From Bufo bufo (taxonomy: Eukaryota > Chordata > Amphibia > Anura > Bufonidae), in NCBI RefSeq assembly GCF_905171765.1, contig NC_053392.1, positions 405,832,565 to 405,896,564 on the forward strand: a DNA stretch of 64,000 nucleotides, read 5' to 3'. Shown here piece by piece: positions 23,697 through 34,104 of the stretch. Numbering within the stretch: position 1 is the first letter of the stretch; every line of letters begins with the position of its first letter. Both the position numbers and the translations under genes were made by a program. Under the pieces are notes generated by a model. That model made no database searches, was not told the DNA's origin, and saw only the letters and a program-made list of their open reading frames with translations.

Positions 23697-24050
23697 TAGT
23701 GATGATCGAGCACCAAAGTATTCGGGTGTTCGGGCCGAACACATTGCTATATTCGTGTGCTCGGCCGAGCACCCGAATATAATGGAAGTCAATGGGAGAC
23801 AACCAGGCACACCCTGCTCTGAAGAGGAGAGGGTGCCTGGTCCATTGGAAAAGGTCAAAAAGTGACACCACCAAAATGGATCGGGAACACCATGGGGACG
23901 ATGTCTGGATGCATCTTGGACTCCCAGGTCGCTGCTGGAAACCATGTTGCCCGAGTTGTACGCCACTTTTACAGACAAAACAAAAAGTAATTTTTTAGCG
24001 GCCCCTTCCTTTCATGTCGCCCCATTCCTGTGGCTAGTAAAGATCGCTGT
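23697..24050 (+). mobile_element. Terminal fragment of another hAT
   Basis: Starts TAGTGATGATCGAGCACC, a TAG-type hAT terminus, followed by a block with repeated short inverted segments (TCGGGTGTTCGGGCCGAACA / TGCTCGGCCGAGCACCCGA). It truncates the hAT-D coding sequence. The matching right end was not found, and nothing coding is present. Confidence 0.5.
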
Positions 24051-24057
24051 CTCAGAC

Positions 24058-24213
24058 CAGGGCTGCTGTTCCATCAGTTTTATACACTGTATCTAATTTC
24101 ATTGTGTAATACTGTTGAGGGGGCCCTGACCAAATCCTGTAGTCCTCCTCCTCCTGGATGGTCAGGGCCCCAAAGCTGCAGCTTCCCCTGCTTCCCCTAT
24201 AGCTACGGCCCTG
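24058..24213. mobile_element. Short hAT-N-like fragment
   Basis: Begins CAGGGCTGC and ends TATAGCTACGGCCCTG. Internal GGGGAAGCAGGGGAAGC (on the minus strand) matches the start of the hAT-N at 59324. No clean 8-bp duplication is visible. Confidence 0.5.
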
Positions 24214-24244
24214 GTCTGCATTAATCTGCAGACGACGGTGATAC

Positions 24245-24475
24245 AGCTCCACAGATTGATTCCATCTGCATTTTTCTAAGCAATCTGTGGCCTCAGTCTT
24301 TTATCCAGACTCAGTCATTGTGCCACTATGTCGCCTCCTCATGCTGCCATCTCCACACCATGTCACCTTGCCACTAATTTTTATCACCATGCCGCTGCTG
24401 ATGCTGCTTAAAAGGCCTTAAACTGATCACCAGGCCCACAATCTAATTAAGGTTTTACGCACAAAACCAAAGTAA
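24245..24475 (-). repeat. Inverted fragment of the hAT-D array
   Basis: The reverse complement matches the 273-bp units at 13437-14165 and their flanks (GTGGCAAGGTGACATGGTGT; AGATTGTGGG; GATCAG..AAGGCC). Positions 24476-24558 are AT-rich with no recognised feature. Confidence 0.6.
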
Positions 24476-24558
24476 AAAAATCTATTTTATAGGAAAAATT
24501 GATTGGCGCTCATCTCATCATTTTGAATTAATTTTAAATCAAATGATCATATTAATTA

Positions 24559-24661
24559 ATAGTTAAGGCTGCATGCAGCCTGTAATTGCGGGAGGGGCCA
24601 GGTCTCCCTTCTTAAACCCCCTCGGCCAGTTCATTACACCACGCTCGGCTACACGTACTTC
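24559..24661 (+). repeat. Ngaro A1 repeat
   Basis: Starts AATAGTTAAGGCTGCATGCA and ends CTACACGTACTTC. It is nearly identical to A2 at 29784-29888. It contains the palindrome GGCTGCATGCAGCC. Confidence 0.88.
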
Positions 24662-25859
24662 CGGTGACTCCCGTCACTTCCGGTAAGCACGCCTCCCAGG
24701 TAAGCAGCGTCTCACGCCTCTCGACGCGCACCTCGTCGCTCCGGCCGTCCACCCGCAGGTCCGCTCCTTCTCGCCGCCTCCTGGTCCCCTGCACCTGCGA
24801 GCCCCCACCGCCGGCCGGGCCTCTCATCCATTCCGGTGCATCCATCCTCTCGCGAGAGGTCGTGCGCATGCGCTGCCGGCTCCCGGTTCTGGCTGCCGTC
24901 TGCCGCACAGCGCGCTGGCCGCCGGGGGAGGGGATGGGGGCGGGGGGGAAGTAACACGCACCACCTCCGTCCCTAAGCAGAGCCACACATCGCTGCCACA
25001 CACGCATCCCCGCACAGCTGTGCTCCCGGTCAGTGCTGCTGGAAGCAGGAGTTATGTCCCTGCCTTGGTCGCTCAAGTGTTGGGTGAAACTGGGTTACAT
25101 GTGGCACCACATAATGGGCTCAGCATGTCTTCACACTACCCTTGCATGACAATGCATGACACCTGCACCGTTTTGGCATCACTGTCCGCAGAGTCGTCTG
25201 TGCCCCCAGATACCAGGTTCCTAACATCTGTGGGAGGTCAGTCCTCAGTTCACAGTGTTGCATTCAAGAATCGTTAGTTCCCTTGAACCTGGCTCCTGTG
25301 TCTCACTACCTTGCCACCCGCGCATAGACAGGTCGGTCCGTTGCGCAGGCTCCCCCCGCCTCCGCGCCCACCCAGGTTCGGATCTGTGGCCCTTGGGGCC
25401 CTGTCAACGCTCCTGCCAGCCGCACACCATCACGCAGTCCTGCGGCCTTCCAGCCTGGCCTTCGCGGGGGTTCCGGCCCTTGCTGCTCCCATCCTCCGGC
25501 GCTCACACCTGGCTACACGGCCCTACTTTTTCCCGGACCCAGCAGGCCCGGGCCTCACTCAGTCAAACTCTCACATTTGTGTTCCTTTTCCAGGTGCCCG
25601 TAGCGTTCGTGGTCCCAGCCGTTTCGTGTCTCGACCTCCGGACGTCAGGTTTAGGTATTGGGCGGGGGTCTTACGTTCTTACAAAAAAAAATAAAAAAAA
25701 ATTTCTACAGGCTCTGCAGAAGGCCCCTGCCGGGCACTCGAGGGAATTCTCAAGCTTGAGGGTTTTCAGGTAGGTAATTCTGGGCTGCACCCCGCAGTTC
25801 CTCTTGCCAGCATCCCGTGCTACCTCCCCTGAGGCGTTCTGGGGATGTTTCTATCCTGC

Positions 25860-26580
25860 TCAACCTGAAGCTTTCAGGTTGTCTTCTCTGTACGTCTTAG
25901 CCTGGAGCGTTCAGGTGTTTTCCCTGTCCATGTACCCTGAAGCGGTCAGGTGTCTTCTCTGTCCATCTTAGCCTGAGGCATTCAGGTGTCTTCTCTGTTC
26001 ATCTTAGCCTGAGGCGTTCAGGTGTCTTCTCTGTCCATTTTAGCCGGAAGCGTTCAGGTGTCTTCTCTGTCCATCTTAGCCTGAAGCTTCAGGTGTCTTC
26101 TCTGTCCATTTTAGCCTGAAGTATTCAGGTGTCTGCTCTGTCCATCTTAGCCTGAGGCGTTCAGGTGTCGGCTCCGTCCATCTTAGCCTGAGGCGTTCAG
26201 GTGTCTTCTCTGTCCATCTTAGCCTGAGGCGTTCAGGTGTCTTCTCTGTCCATCTTAGCCTGAGGCGTTCAGGTGTCGGCTCCGTCCATCTTAGCCTGAG
26301 GCGTTCAGGTGTCTTCTCTGTTCATGTTAGCCTGAGGCGTTCAGGTGTCTTCTCTGTCCATCTTAGCCTGAGGCATTCAGGTGTCTTCTCTGTCCATTTT
26401 AGCCTGAAGCATTCAGGTGTCTTCTCTGTCCATGTACCCTGAAGCGTTCAGGTGACTTCTCTGTCCAGCTTAGCCTGAGGCGTTCAGGTGTCTTCTCTGT
26501 CCATCTTAGCCTGAGGCGTTCAGGTGTCTTCTCTGTCCATCTTAGTCTGAAGCGTTCAGGTGTCTTCCCTGTCTACCGTT
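25860..26580 (+). repeat. ~37-bp minisatellite in the Ngaro leader
   Basis: About nineteen units of the type CTTAGCCTGAGGCGTTCAGG + TGTCTTCTCTGTCCAT, with mild divergence, lying in the 5' untranslated region ahead of the gag-like ORF. Purpose unknown. The pyrimidine-rich strand is the coding strand. Confidence 0.88.
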
Positions 26581-27153
26581 GCCGGAAACTTCAGGGTCTC
26601 GTTCCTGTTTTCTTCAGCCCACTGCGTGCAGCCGTCATTACTATCATTAGCCGGCACGTCAGGTGTCTTCCCGATCCTACGTAGCCTTCAGTGCTCAGGC
26701 AACCCTACTCACATCCCCAACCTGAAACGTTCAGGTCGCTCCTCACCACTCATCCTGGAATATCCAGGCCTCCTTCTCGCCACAGTCTACGACTCCGCCT
26801 CCTGGCTCTCCAGACACCCCTCTGTTCTTTGTTTCCATTCATCCACGTCTCTCTGTTTCCGTTGTTAGCCGGCACAGCGGTGTGTACGTCCGCGTCATCA
26901 TTGGTTTTCAGATCCCGCTCCTCAATTCTCTCACGTCGCTCCTAACTTTTCCAGTCCTCAGGGCCAGTCGGGTCGTTTCCGTCGATCCTCAGGCGGTAAG
27001 GCAAGGGTATTGAATCCACGCTCTCAGGTACGTTCTCAAATACGTTGCTCACGGCCTTAGTAATTACGGTACACGGTCCTCGTGACCTCTCCAGCTGCCA
27101 TATCTTGTCTGTAATTCCAGGTCTGGCGCAAGGTCTCTACAATCCTCGGAGCC

Positions 27154-27912
27154 ATGTCACAAGTTTCGGATGTCGACGACGCTTTGTCCCTCCCGGGTAC
27201 TTTGGTCACTGGCCAAGGCGGCCCAGAATCCCTCCGAAGATGGACCGTACCAAGGCTCATCGCGGAGTTAAGCAGAAGGGGCATCAAGCACCCAGCGTCA
27301 GCCAGGAAGGCTGAGTTATACAGGCTGTTGATGACCGAACCCGGTCCTCCTGAAAGAGAAGACCCACCCCCAGCCATCCAGCAGTTCTTGGTGCAGTTAC
27401 AGGCCTCCATGGATTCTCTTGTCTCATCCGTTGCCGACATCAGGACCAGGGTGGTGGACTTGGCGTCTTCCCAGGCGGTGGTCCCTCTCACCGATCCCCC
27501 TCTGTATCAGCTACCGGCTCCAGGTACGACCCCGGCTGCTCCCGTGGTGGCACCAGCACACTTCGTGCCGGACAACATCAGGAAAGACATCTTGGCAGGA
27601 AAGGACGTGAATCTCGCTTCCATTCTGATTGCGTCCCATGATGCCGCCGACAATAAGACCTTCGACTGCGGGGAAATCTCGGTGGTCCTTCGGGCCAAGG
27701 ACGCCCGTCTCAACCGCAAGCTCTCTGTCCCAGAGTTCGTTTTGGCCTTTAGCCTGTATGGAGACGTGATCTGCTCCGCCTACCCAGCTCGCCGGGAGGA
27801 GCTGGACACGTATCTATACAGGGTTACTGATCTTGAGCACAAGTACGGCGGTTCGGCCTTTTATGATTACCACCGCTCCTTTGCAGCCAACGCTTCCTGG
27901 GTATTGTCCTAG
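27154..27912 (+). CDS. Ngaro gag-like protein with SAP-type motif (252 aa, probably 3'-truncated)
   Basis: Begins MSQVSDVDDALSL. Residues ~28-60 (WTVPRLIAELSRRGIKHP, then KAELYRLL) resemble a SAP motif, a short helix-extended-helix DNA-binding fold. Residues ~80-110 are a likely coiled coil (VQLQASMDSLVSSVADIRTR). A proline/alanine linker follows, then a globular part (FVPDNIRKDILAGKDVNLAS, SVPEFVLAFSLYGDV, YLYRVTDLEHKYGGSAFYDY) typical of gag-like proteins of DIRS/Ngaro elements in vertebrates. The ORF then runs directly into reverse-transcriptase sequence (GIVLDSDRMEARLP in a neighbouring frame near 27900), so the true end is probably lost in the deletion. Confidence 0.7.
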   Translation: MSQVSDVDDALSLPGTLVTGQGGPESLRRWTVPRLIAELSRRGIKHPASARKAELYRLLMTEPGPPEREDPPPAIQQFLVQLQASMDSLVSSVADIRTRVVDLASSQAVVPLTDPPLYQLPAPGTTPAAPVVAPAHFVPDNIRKDILAGKDVNLASILIASHDAADNKTFDCGEISVVLRAKDARLNRKLSVPEFVLAFSLYGDVICSAYPARREELDTYLYRVTDLEHKYGGSAFYDYHRSFAANASWVLS

Positions 27913-28691
27913 ATTCCGACAGGATGGAGGCCAGGCTTCCGGAGGCAAAGCTGTCCCAAATCCGAGAAGTCGTTGCAGGGGCCATCACCTCTACCCAGGT
28001 GACCAAGGTCGTGCTTCAGTCCATTCTGGGTAGATTAAACTTTGCCTTAAGGGTGATGCCCCAGGGCAGGGCCTTTATTTCTCGCCTGCTCTCGCTCCTT
28101 CCTGCAGCCTCTGATCCCAACAGCATTGTCCACTTGGACAGGGCTGCCATGGCAGACTTGCGCATGTGGGACAGCTTTCTTTCAGCCTGGAACGGGGTCA
28201 GCCTGTTCGTCCCATCATGGACCCAGTCCTCCGCCAGGGTGTTTTCCGATGCCGCGGCGTCCCGGGGGTTTGCTGCCATCTTCGGGTCCCACTGGTTAGC
28301 TGGTCCATGGCCGCCTCAGGTCAGTTCTGACCCTCAGGCCCTCAGTTCGTCTCCATTTCTGGAATTTTATCCCATCGTGGCAGCCGCCTCTGTCTGGGGT
28401 CACCTCTGGGCTAATTCCAGTGTCATGTTCATTTCAGACAGTCAAGACTTGGTGGACATCATCTCCAAAGGCCGAGCCAAGTCTGCCAAGATCATGTCCC
28501 TTTTGCGCAAACTGGTCTGGCTGTCCATGATCAATAACTTCCATTTCTCATGTTCCCATATTCCAGGTGTCAGCAACACGGCAGCCGATGCCTTATCCCG
28601 TTTCAACTTTCAAACATTCTTTCAGGTATGTCCAGAAGCAGACCAGACCGGGGCCCGGATTCCTGGCTTCAGCAACCTGATGTTAGATTGA
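27898..28691 (+). pseudogene. Ngaro reverse transcriptase C-terminal part and RNase H
   Basis: Opens inside the RT domain at GIVLDSDRMEARLPEAKL, the post-catalytic region. The fingers/palm with the catalytic Asp pair are absent, removed by a deletion that joins gag to this point. The connection (ILGRLNFALRVMPQGRAFI) is followed by RNase H with all four acidic positions visible: FSDAAASRG, LEFYPIVAAA, FISDSQDLV and NTAADALSRF. It ends at 28691 and overlaps the recombinase ORF by about 64 nt in another frame, as is common in this group. Without the RT palm this copy cannot reverse-transcribe itself but could be mobilised in trans. Confidence 0.82.
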
Positions 28692-29629
28692 GGTCCCTGC
28701 TAGCAAACGCCAAGGACCTCATGCACCGATCCCTCTCCAGCAACACGGCCCGCAATTACAGCACAGGTTGGAACCTCTTTTTAAAATTTTCCAGGGACCA
28801 TCCCCAACAAGATACAGCCTTCGTTTCCTACATCATGGCTTTCATGGCCCATTGCCATGTCAACCTCAAGCTGGCACCCAACACCATCCGTTTGTACCTA
28901 GCCGGGGCACAACATTTCTTAGTTCTGCAGAATCCAGAGGTTTGCTCGGCTTTCACATCTCAAGCCGTCAAGGCCACACTCAGGGGCATTGAGAAAAGCA
29001 GTAAGGACTCAACTCCTTCCCGACGGCCGGTCTCCGGCGAACTATTCAGGCTGCTGTCAGCAGCCCTAGATGGCAACCCTTTTGGCCCTTCCTTTAGTCT
29101 GGTCATCAAGGCCGCAATGTATTTAAGCTTCTACGGCTTCCTACGCCCAGGAGAATTCTCAGTTTCTTCCCAAAGGGCGACCTTTCTGAAAAAGAAGCAA
29201 CTATCCTGGAGCCAGGATCACGTGGTGTTAAGCCTTCCTTCCACCAAGACATCCCAAACTGGTCCTCCCGTACAGATTCGCTTCTTTGAGTCCGAAAACG
29301 CCTGGAGTCCGGTTCTGGTGCTCCGACGTCTCCTAGACTCCACGCCATCTCCAGATCCTGAGTCTCCTTTGCTTCCATTCCAAGGGAAACCCCTATCCAC
29401 GCCACAGTTCATCTCACACATCAGATCCCTGGTCGCAGGGTTGGGGATGGACCCCAAAACAATATCTGGTCATTCCTTCCGCATCGGAGCCGCCTCGGCA
29501 GCTTCCAAGCACGGGACGCCTCCGCACGTCATTCGTCACATGGGTAGGTGGAGATCTGCCTGTTTCTCCCGGTACATTCCGGATCCGCTAACTGAAACCC
29601 GCCAGGTATTCCGTTCCTTGGCTTTGTAA
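28628..29629 (+). CDS. Ngaro/DIRS tyrosine recombinase (333 aa, apparently intact)
   Basis: The ATG at 28628 (MSRSRPDRGPDSW) is chosen because it follows the overlap with RNase H; the frame stays open another 78 nt upstream. The N-terminal core-binding region is SSNTARNYSTGWNLFLKF to RLYLAGAQHFL. The catalytic domain shows the family residues: Arg in FLRPGEF, the His-x-x-Arg box in ISGHSFRIGAASAA, the second His/Trp in RHMGRWRS, and the nucleophile Tyr in CFSRYIPDP. It ends with ETRQVFRSLAL and a stop. No break is visible, in contrast to almost every other ORF in the window. It would recombine a circular cDNA into the genome. Activity cannot be inferred from the reading frame alone. Confidence 0.9.
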   Translation: MSRSRPDRGPDSWLQQPDVRLRSLLANAKDLMHRSLSSNTARNYSTGWNLFLKFSRDHPQQDTAFVSYIMAFMAHCHVNLKLAPNTIRLYLAGAQHFLVLQNPEVCSAFTSQAVKATLRGIEKSSKDSTPSRRPVSGELFRLLSAALDGNPFGPSFSLVIKAAMYLSFYGFLRPGEFSVSSQRATFLKKKQLSWSQDHVVLSLPSTKTSQTGPPVQIRFFESENAWSPVLVLRRLLDSTPSPDPESPLLPFQGKPLSTPQFISHIRSLVAGLGMDPKTISGHSFRIGAASAASKHGTPPHVIRHMGRWRSACFSRYIPDPLTETRQVFRSLAL

Positions 29630-29680
29630 ACATGTTCTAAACATGCATTAAACGACAGCACTTTCCCTACCCGGTGTCTT

Positions 29681-30023
29681 TTTGGCCCTCTTTTAGGTAG
29701 GCCCACGTCCCGTGGCTCCAGGCACACACCAGCCACTGTTAGGGCCCCTTCCTGTCACCTTACTGACCGTGGCCGCGGCCACAAATAGTTAAGGCTGCAT
29801 GCAGCCTGTAATTGTGGGAGGGGCCAGGTCTCCCTTCTTAAACCCCCTCGGCCAGTTCATTACACCGCGCTCGGCTACACGTACTTCTCCCCCCCTTTTT
29901 CCCACCCTTTTTCTCTACTCTTCCTAGGGTTGGCCCTCTTTTAGGCAGGCCCACGTCCCGTGGCACACACCAGCCACTGTTAGGGCCCCTTCCTGTCACC
30001 TTACTGACCGTGGCCGCGGCCAC
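29681..30023 (+). repeat. Ngaro B1-A2-B2 terminal block
   Basis: B1 is 29681-29782 and B2 is about 29930-30023; both end CTTACTGACCGTGGCCGCGG + CCAC. A2 (29784-29888) between them repeats A1. B2 lacks a few bases present in B1 (GGCTCCAGGCACAC versus GGCACAC). Confidence 0.9.
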
Positions 30024-31222
30024 GATTATAAAATAACATTCAAAATTCAATTGGAACCTACCCTAACAAGTCCTGACCCCTGTCCAGTCCTGAAAGCCTG
30101 CCGAGTGCCGTCTCCTGCGCTGCTGCTGCTGGCTGCCACCTGCCAGAGTGCCAGTGTGCGTCTGTCCGAAGGTCTGACTGACTCTGCTGAAGCCTGAATA
30201 TATATGACTGACTGAAGAATCATGATCTGATCTAATCTGATGATAATTCTGATTCTGATTAAATTTCTTGGCGGCGCGGGCCGCGGCTGCCGTCTGACTC
30301 TGCTGAATATATTATGTCTGAGTGACTGAATGAATTCTGATCTAAATTCATTCAGTCACTCCGACATAATATATTCAGCAGACAGCAGAGTCAGACTGCA
30401 GCCGCGGAACGCGCCCGCCAAGAAATTGAATCAGAATTATCAGATTAATCTGATTAGAGCTGCCTGTGTGACTGTCTACTCACGCCCCCCTGTGCAGGTC
30501 AGGTGACTTGAGTTGTCACTAGTAGTGGCAGCCAGAGCGGCGCGCTGCTGAGCCAATGAATGAATATCTATCATTCATCTGTGATCATCTAGCTCTGCCT
30601 GCCTAGCTGCTGCTGCTATGTTGCCCTGACTACGAGTCCGGCCGGGCGGCCCAGCCAGCACACAGCCGCACTCGCACACACAGGCTGGGGGGGTGATATC
30701 TGTTGCCCTGACGATAGCATAGCCGCATAGCGACGAATCTGACTGGCGCCAGTGCGGCCGGCGGGACCACTCCCTCCCTAGTCCCTCCAAAACAGGTACC
30801 CGGGCCCGGCCCCGCCCCCTCCACCGCCTGAGTCCGCCTCCTGAGTCCTCCCTCTAGTTACTAGGAGCCGGAGGAAATCTTTCCTGCACTGCGGCGCTGG
30901 TGCCAGCCTGGCTCCGCCTACGCTACGCCCCCTTCACCGCCTACCTCATGTTCTCCTTGTGTGGCAGTGCGCCCCAGGCCCGCCTGCTCCAGGCCTACAG
31001 TACTCCTCCTTCGTTAGTTCCTTGGCTTCCCCCCAGCCAGGCCCGAGCCGTGGACCGCCTGCTCCCCGCCCACTACACTGGGCGGGCGGGCGGGCCTGGC
31101 TGCCTGTGTGTATTAATAAAAAAAAAAGAAATATAAAAAAATTATGCGGTCAGGACGGGCCCCCATTGGCGTAGGGCCCCATAGCCTCTGCTATGGTTGC
31201 TATGGCGATCCCTACGCCACTG
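30024..31222 (-). mobile_element. hAT-N-2: GC-rich relative of hAT-N-1, left end not found
   Basis: The right end CCTACGCCACTG (31222) is the reverse complement of the hAT-N-1 start. Shared blocks include CCAGGCCCGAGCCG (31030s) and the GCCGGCGGGACCACTCCCTC segment near 30760. It abuts hAT-E codons at 31223. Positions 30024-30200 have no recognised feature, and the boundary between Ngaro flank and this element is unclear. Confidence 0.65.
30231..30458. repeat. Long palindrome (~110-bp arms)
   Basis: Arms from TCTAATCTGATGATAATTCT through CTTGGCGGCG to the centre near 30343, mirrored by CCCGCCAAGAAATTGAATCA to TGATTAGA. A few mismatches and small gaps are present. It could form a cruciform. 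Confidence 0.85.
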
Positions 31223-31500
31223 GGCCATTGTCAGACACAACCATGCCTGGTTGTAGGTTGAGTGGCGAGAGCCACAGCTCGGTTTGGTCCCTTATACCCT
31301 GCCACAGCTCTGCGGCAGTGTGCTGTTTGTCCCCTAAACAGATCAACTTGAGCACGGCCTGTTGACGCTTACCCACAGCAGTGCTACACTGCTTCCACCT
31401 AGCGATTGATTGCTGACTGCTGCTGGAGGTGGAATTGGAGGAAGAGGCGGCGGAGAAGTGGGGGTTGGAGCCAGTAATATAGCTGGTGGCGGAGACCCTG

Positions 31501-32606
31501 TGTCACGGCTGAGGATGGGGGAAATCCTCAGCCGTGCGATGACGGAAGATGTCCAGTCGCTACTCGCCAGGAACACAGAATCAGGGAGCAGGTCACCTCC
31601 TGTTGCGTCCCTAACGCTGACCCTGTCTTCTACCTGCATGGGCCGACCTTTATGGTAGGAGGACCCATGCGCAGGAACCTCGGATCCCTGACTTACCCTC
31701 TGACCGGTCCCTGGGCTAAGGAGCAGGGTAAGACAACCCACTCCTCCTAGGCACGGAGGAGCAGGAGTCTCACTGGCCAAGCAGCATGAAGAAGGGGGTA
31801 CATAAACAGGACTATGGATAAGACAGGTGAACCAAACAGTTCCACACAAACCTGTCTCAGCCTTGCTGACTGGAACCCGTGCTAAGGAAAGGCTGTCCAC
31901 ACAGACAAAGGTAAACAGCACACACATTAAGACACACAGGGACCAGGACATCCATAGCTGCACAAAGACCAAAGACACAAGACATCAACAACACATCACG
32001 GTATTAGAACTTATGACCGGAAGGGTGGCCCTTACAAGAAGATGGAAAATCACAGGAGGCTGCTACAGCAAAGCATGACTGAAGCAACCTACTGAGCCAT
32101 GCCAAAGTGAGAGGCTATATAGGCCTAAGAGGCCACACCCAACGGTCAGACACACCCAGTGACATCACACACACTGGGAAGGGAGTTAACCCTTCCAGCA
32201 CCACAGGAAAGGGAAAACACCAACTTAAAGGGAAAGTGTCCAATACAACAAACACACTGTGGTTGTTGCCGCAGGCAACGACATGGGTGGCAACCGTGTC
32301 CTGGAAATCAGCCCCAAGGCCGGGATTCTGCCACCACATGTACACAACGACAAACGTTGCCACGGGCAACCACAGTGCAGGAAAGGTGTCCGTGCACACC
32401 ACACACTACACAGAGTGCACACAGACAAACGACAGTGCATACATACACACAAACTCCAAAGGGACCGCACACATACCTGTTGTCCGCGGCAACCGCACTT
32501 GAGGCAAACAACATCAAGCCTCAAGCTGCGGTTGAAACAACAACCCAAACCACGGGCAATTGTATGCGGCTCCCAAGGAGTCACGGCCAAAACCGTGGCT
32601 GTGACA
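31501..32606. mobile_element. LTR-like element copy 2 (5-bp duplication CCCTG)
   Basis: Begins TGTCACGGCTGAGGATGGGG and ends AACCGTGGCTGTGACA, flanked by CCCTG at 31496-31500 and 32607-32611. The 5' end folds (CACGGCTGAGGAT / ATCCTCAGCCGTG) and so does the 3' end (GTCACGGCC / GGCTGTGAC). The same family is at 16157 and 50801. No ORF is supported. Confidence 0.82.
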
Positions 32607-32974
32607 CCCTGATGGATGTAGGCCTCGCAATCCTGGGTGTGGGTAGCACCTGTGCCATCCCAGGGTACGACTCACTCCCGGCCTCCACAACATTCACCCA
32701 GTGTGTGGTCAGGGAAGTGTAGCGTCCCTGGCCACCAGCACTTGTCCATGTGTCCGTGGTTAAGTGGACCTTCCCAGTAACTGCATTGGTCAGAGCACAG
32801 GTGATGTTCTGGGACACATGCTGGTGTAAGGTGGGCACGGCACACCTACTCCTTGGCAAGGTAGATTTACACATGGGGGTGCTCGGTGTAACGGTTGCTG
32901 GCCTGTTTGGTGTGGGCCGACTTCTCCCTTTTGCAACCCCACTGCATCTTCCAGCCTGTTTCGGTGCTACAGAT

Positions 32975-32995
32975 CCCCCCCCCCCCCCCCCCCCC
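32975..32995. repeat. Homopolymer C21
   Basis: Twenty-one consecutive C within hAT-E codons, where the minus frame reads a poly-Gly run. Probably slippage expansion; length may be affected by sequencing. Confidence 0.9.
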
Positions 32996-33649
32996 TCTGT
33001 ACTGCTGTCCTCGCTCAGCTTTTCACCTTTCCATGTTGGGTTAGTGACCTCATCGTCAACCACCTCCTCTTCCACTTCCTGACTCTGCTCATCCTCCTGA
33101 CTTGACCTAACCACAACCTCATTGGCTGGTAACTGTGTCTCATCATCATCCACCTCGTGAATGAATGATTACCATTCACCACCGTCATCTTCTTGAGACC
33201 GTGAAGTCTCAAGAGGTTGGGAATCAGGGCACAATATCTCAGGTCCCTCTACAAACGTGCTGGGCGCAAGGGCCAAATGTAATAGTGGCGCTGGAAAGAG
33301 CTCCTTGGAATATCCGAGTGTGGGATCACTCGTTTGGCAAGCCTCTCCAATGTGGGAGGTAGGATGATCAGAAAGAGTATTCGGTTGACCAGACTCTTGG
33401 CTACAGAGACTGGACTTGGTGGAAGAGAGGGTAGTGCTTAACCGACTGGAAGCATTATCTTCAGCAATCCAACCGACCAACTGTTTGCACTGGTCCGACT
33501 TGGACAGTGTTGTCCTGCGCCGCCCAGCTAAGTTGGACATGAAGCTGGGTACAGTGGATGTTTTTTTTTTTTCTGGTGCACTGGCAGCAAGCACAGTTTC
33601 ATTGCGCCCAGGGCCACGGCCTCTGCATGCACCATCAGCATCATGCCCA

Positions 33650-34100
33650 CTTCAGAATATGGACACTAGATTATGCCCAGATATTAGGATTTTGCTCTAA
33701 AGACACTGCTTTCTGATGCAGGACAGTATATGTCACAGAAACACACCGAATATGGACACTAGATTATGCCCAGATATTTGGATTTTGCTCTAAAAAAACA
33801 GTTTTCTGATGCAGGACAGTATATGTCACATAAACACACAGAATATGGACACTAGATTAGGCCCAGATTTTTGGATTTTGCTCTAAAGAAAAAGTTTTCT
33901 GATGCAGGACAGTATATGTCACAGAAATACACAGAATATGGACACTAGATTAGGGCCAGATTTTGGGATTTTGCCCTAAAGATACTGTTTTCTGATGCAG
34001 GACAGTATATGTCACAGAAACACACAGAATATGGACACTATTTTAGGCCCAGATTATTGGAATCTGCGGTACAGACACTGTTTTCTGATGTAGTTTATAA
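33650..34100. repeat. hAT-E 5' array 1, 93-bp units x 5
   Basis: GAATATGGACACTAGATTA starts at about 33654, 33747, 33840, 33934 and 34027; each unit contains TTTTCTGATGCAGGACAGTA. The array lies just upstream of the transposase start on the minus strand. Confidence 0.9.
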
Positions 34101-34104
34101 TTAT

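Larger units (their letters stand above)
24559..30023 (+). mobile_element. Ngaro/DIRS-type tyrosine-recombinase retrotransposon, internally deleted
   Basis: The order is A1 (24559-24661), long GC-rich leader, gag-like ORF, RT/RNase H remnant, tyrosine recombinase, then B1-A2-B2 (29681-30023). Split direct repeats A1...B1-A2-B2 are the signature of Ngaro elements, which integrate by a tyrosine recombinase and leave no target duplication; none is seen. Flanks are ..ATATTAATTA and GATTATAAAATAAC. The leader from 24662 to 27150 has no convincing protein apart from short GC-biased frames. An A-rich tract lies at 25682-25703. Confidence 0.9.
31223..33640 (-). pseudogene. hAT-E transposase, lacking BED finger and C-terminal half
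   Basis: The N terminus near 33640 again has an RGRG-type stretch (CRGRGPGRNETVLAAS), followed by VPSFMSNLAGRRRTTLSK and acidic linkers (EDEQSQEVEEEVVDDEV). Sequence then jumps from a basic/proline segment (ATVTPSTPMCKSTLPR) to CAVPTLHQHVSQNIT, so the finger and the following domain were deleted. KVHLTTDTWTSAGGQGRY near 32760 has catalytic Asp 1. LTR-like copy 2 interrupts at 31501-32606. Beyond it are AVLKLICLGDKQHTAAELW and GMVVSDNG (Asp 2), where hAT-N-2 cuts the gene at 31222. It is a different subfamily from hAT-A/B. Confidence 0.85.

Noticed and set aside
24612..25080. Arg/Gly-rich 154-codon frame on the minus strand in the Ngaro leader
   Set aside because: GC-biased sequence opposite the element's coding strand; no recognisable motif.
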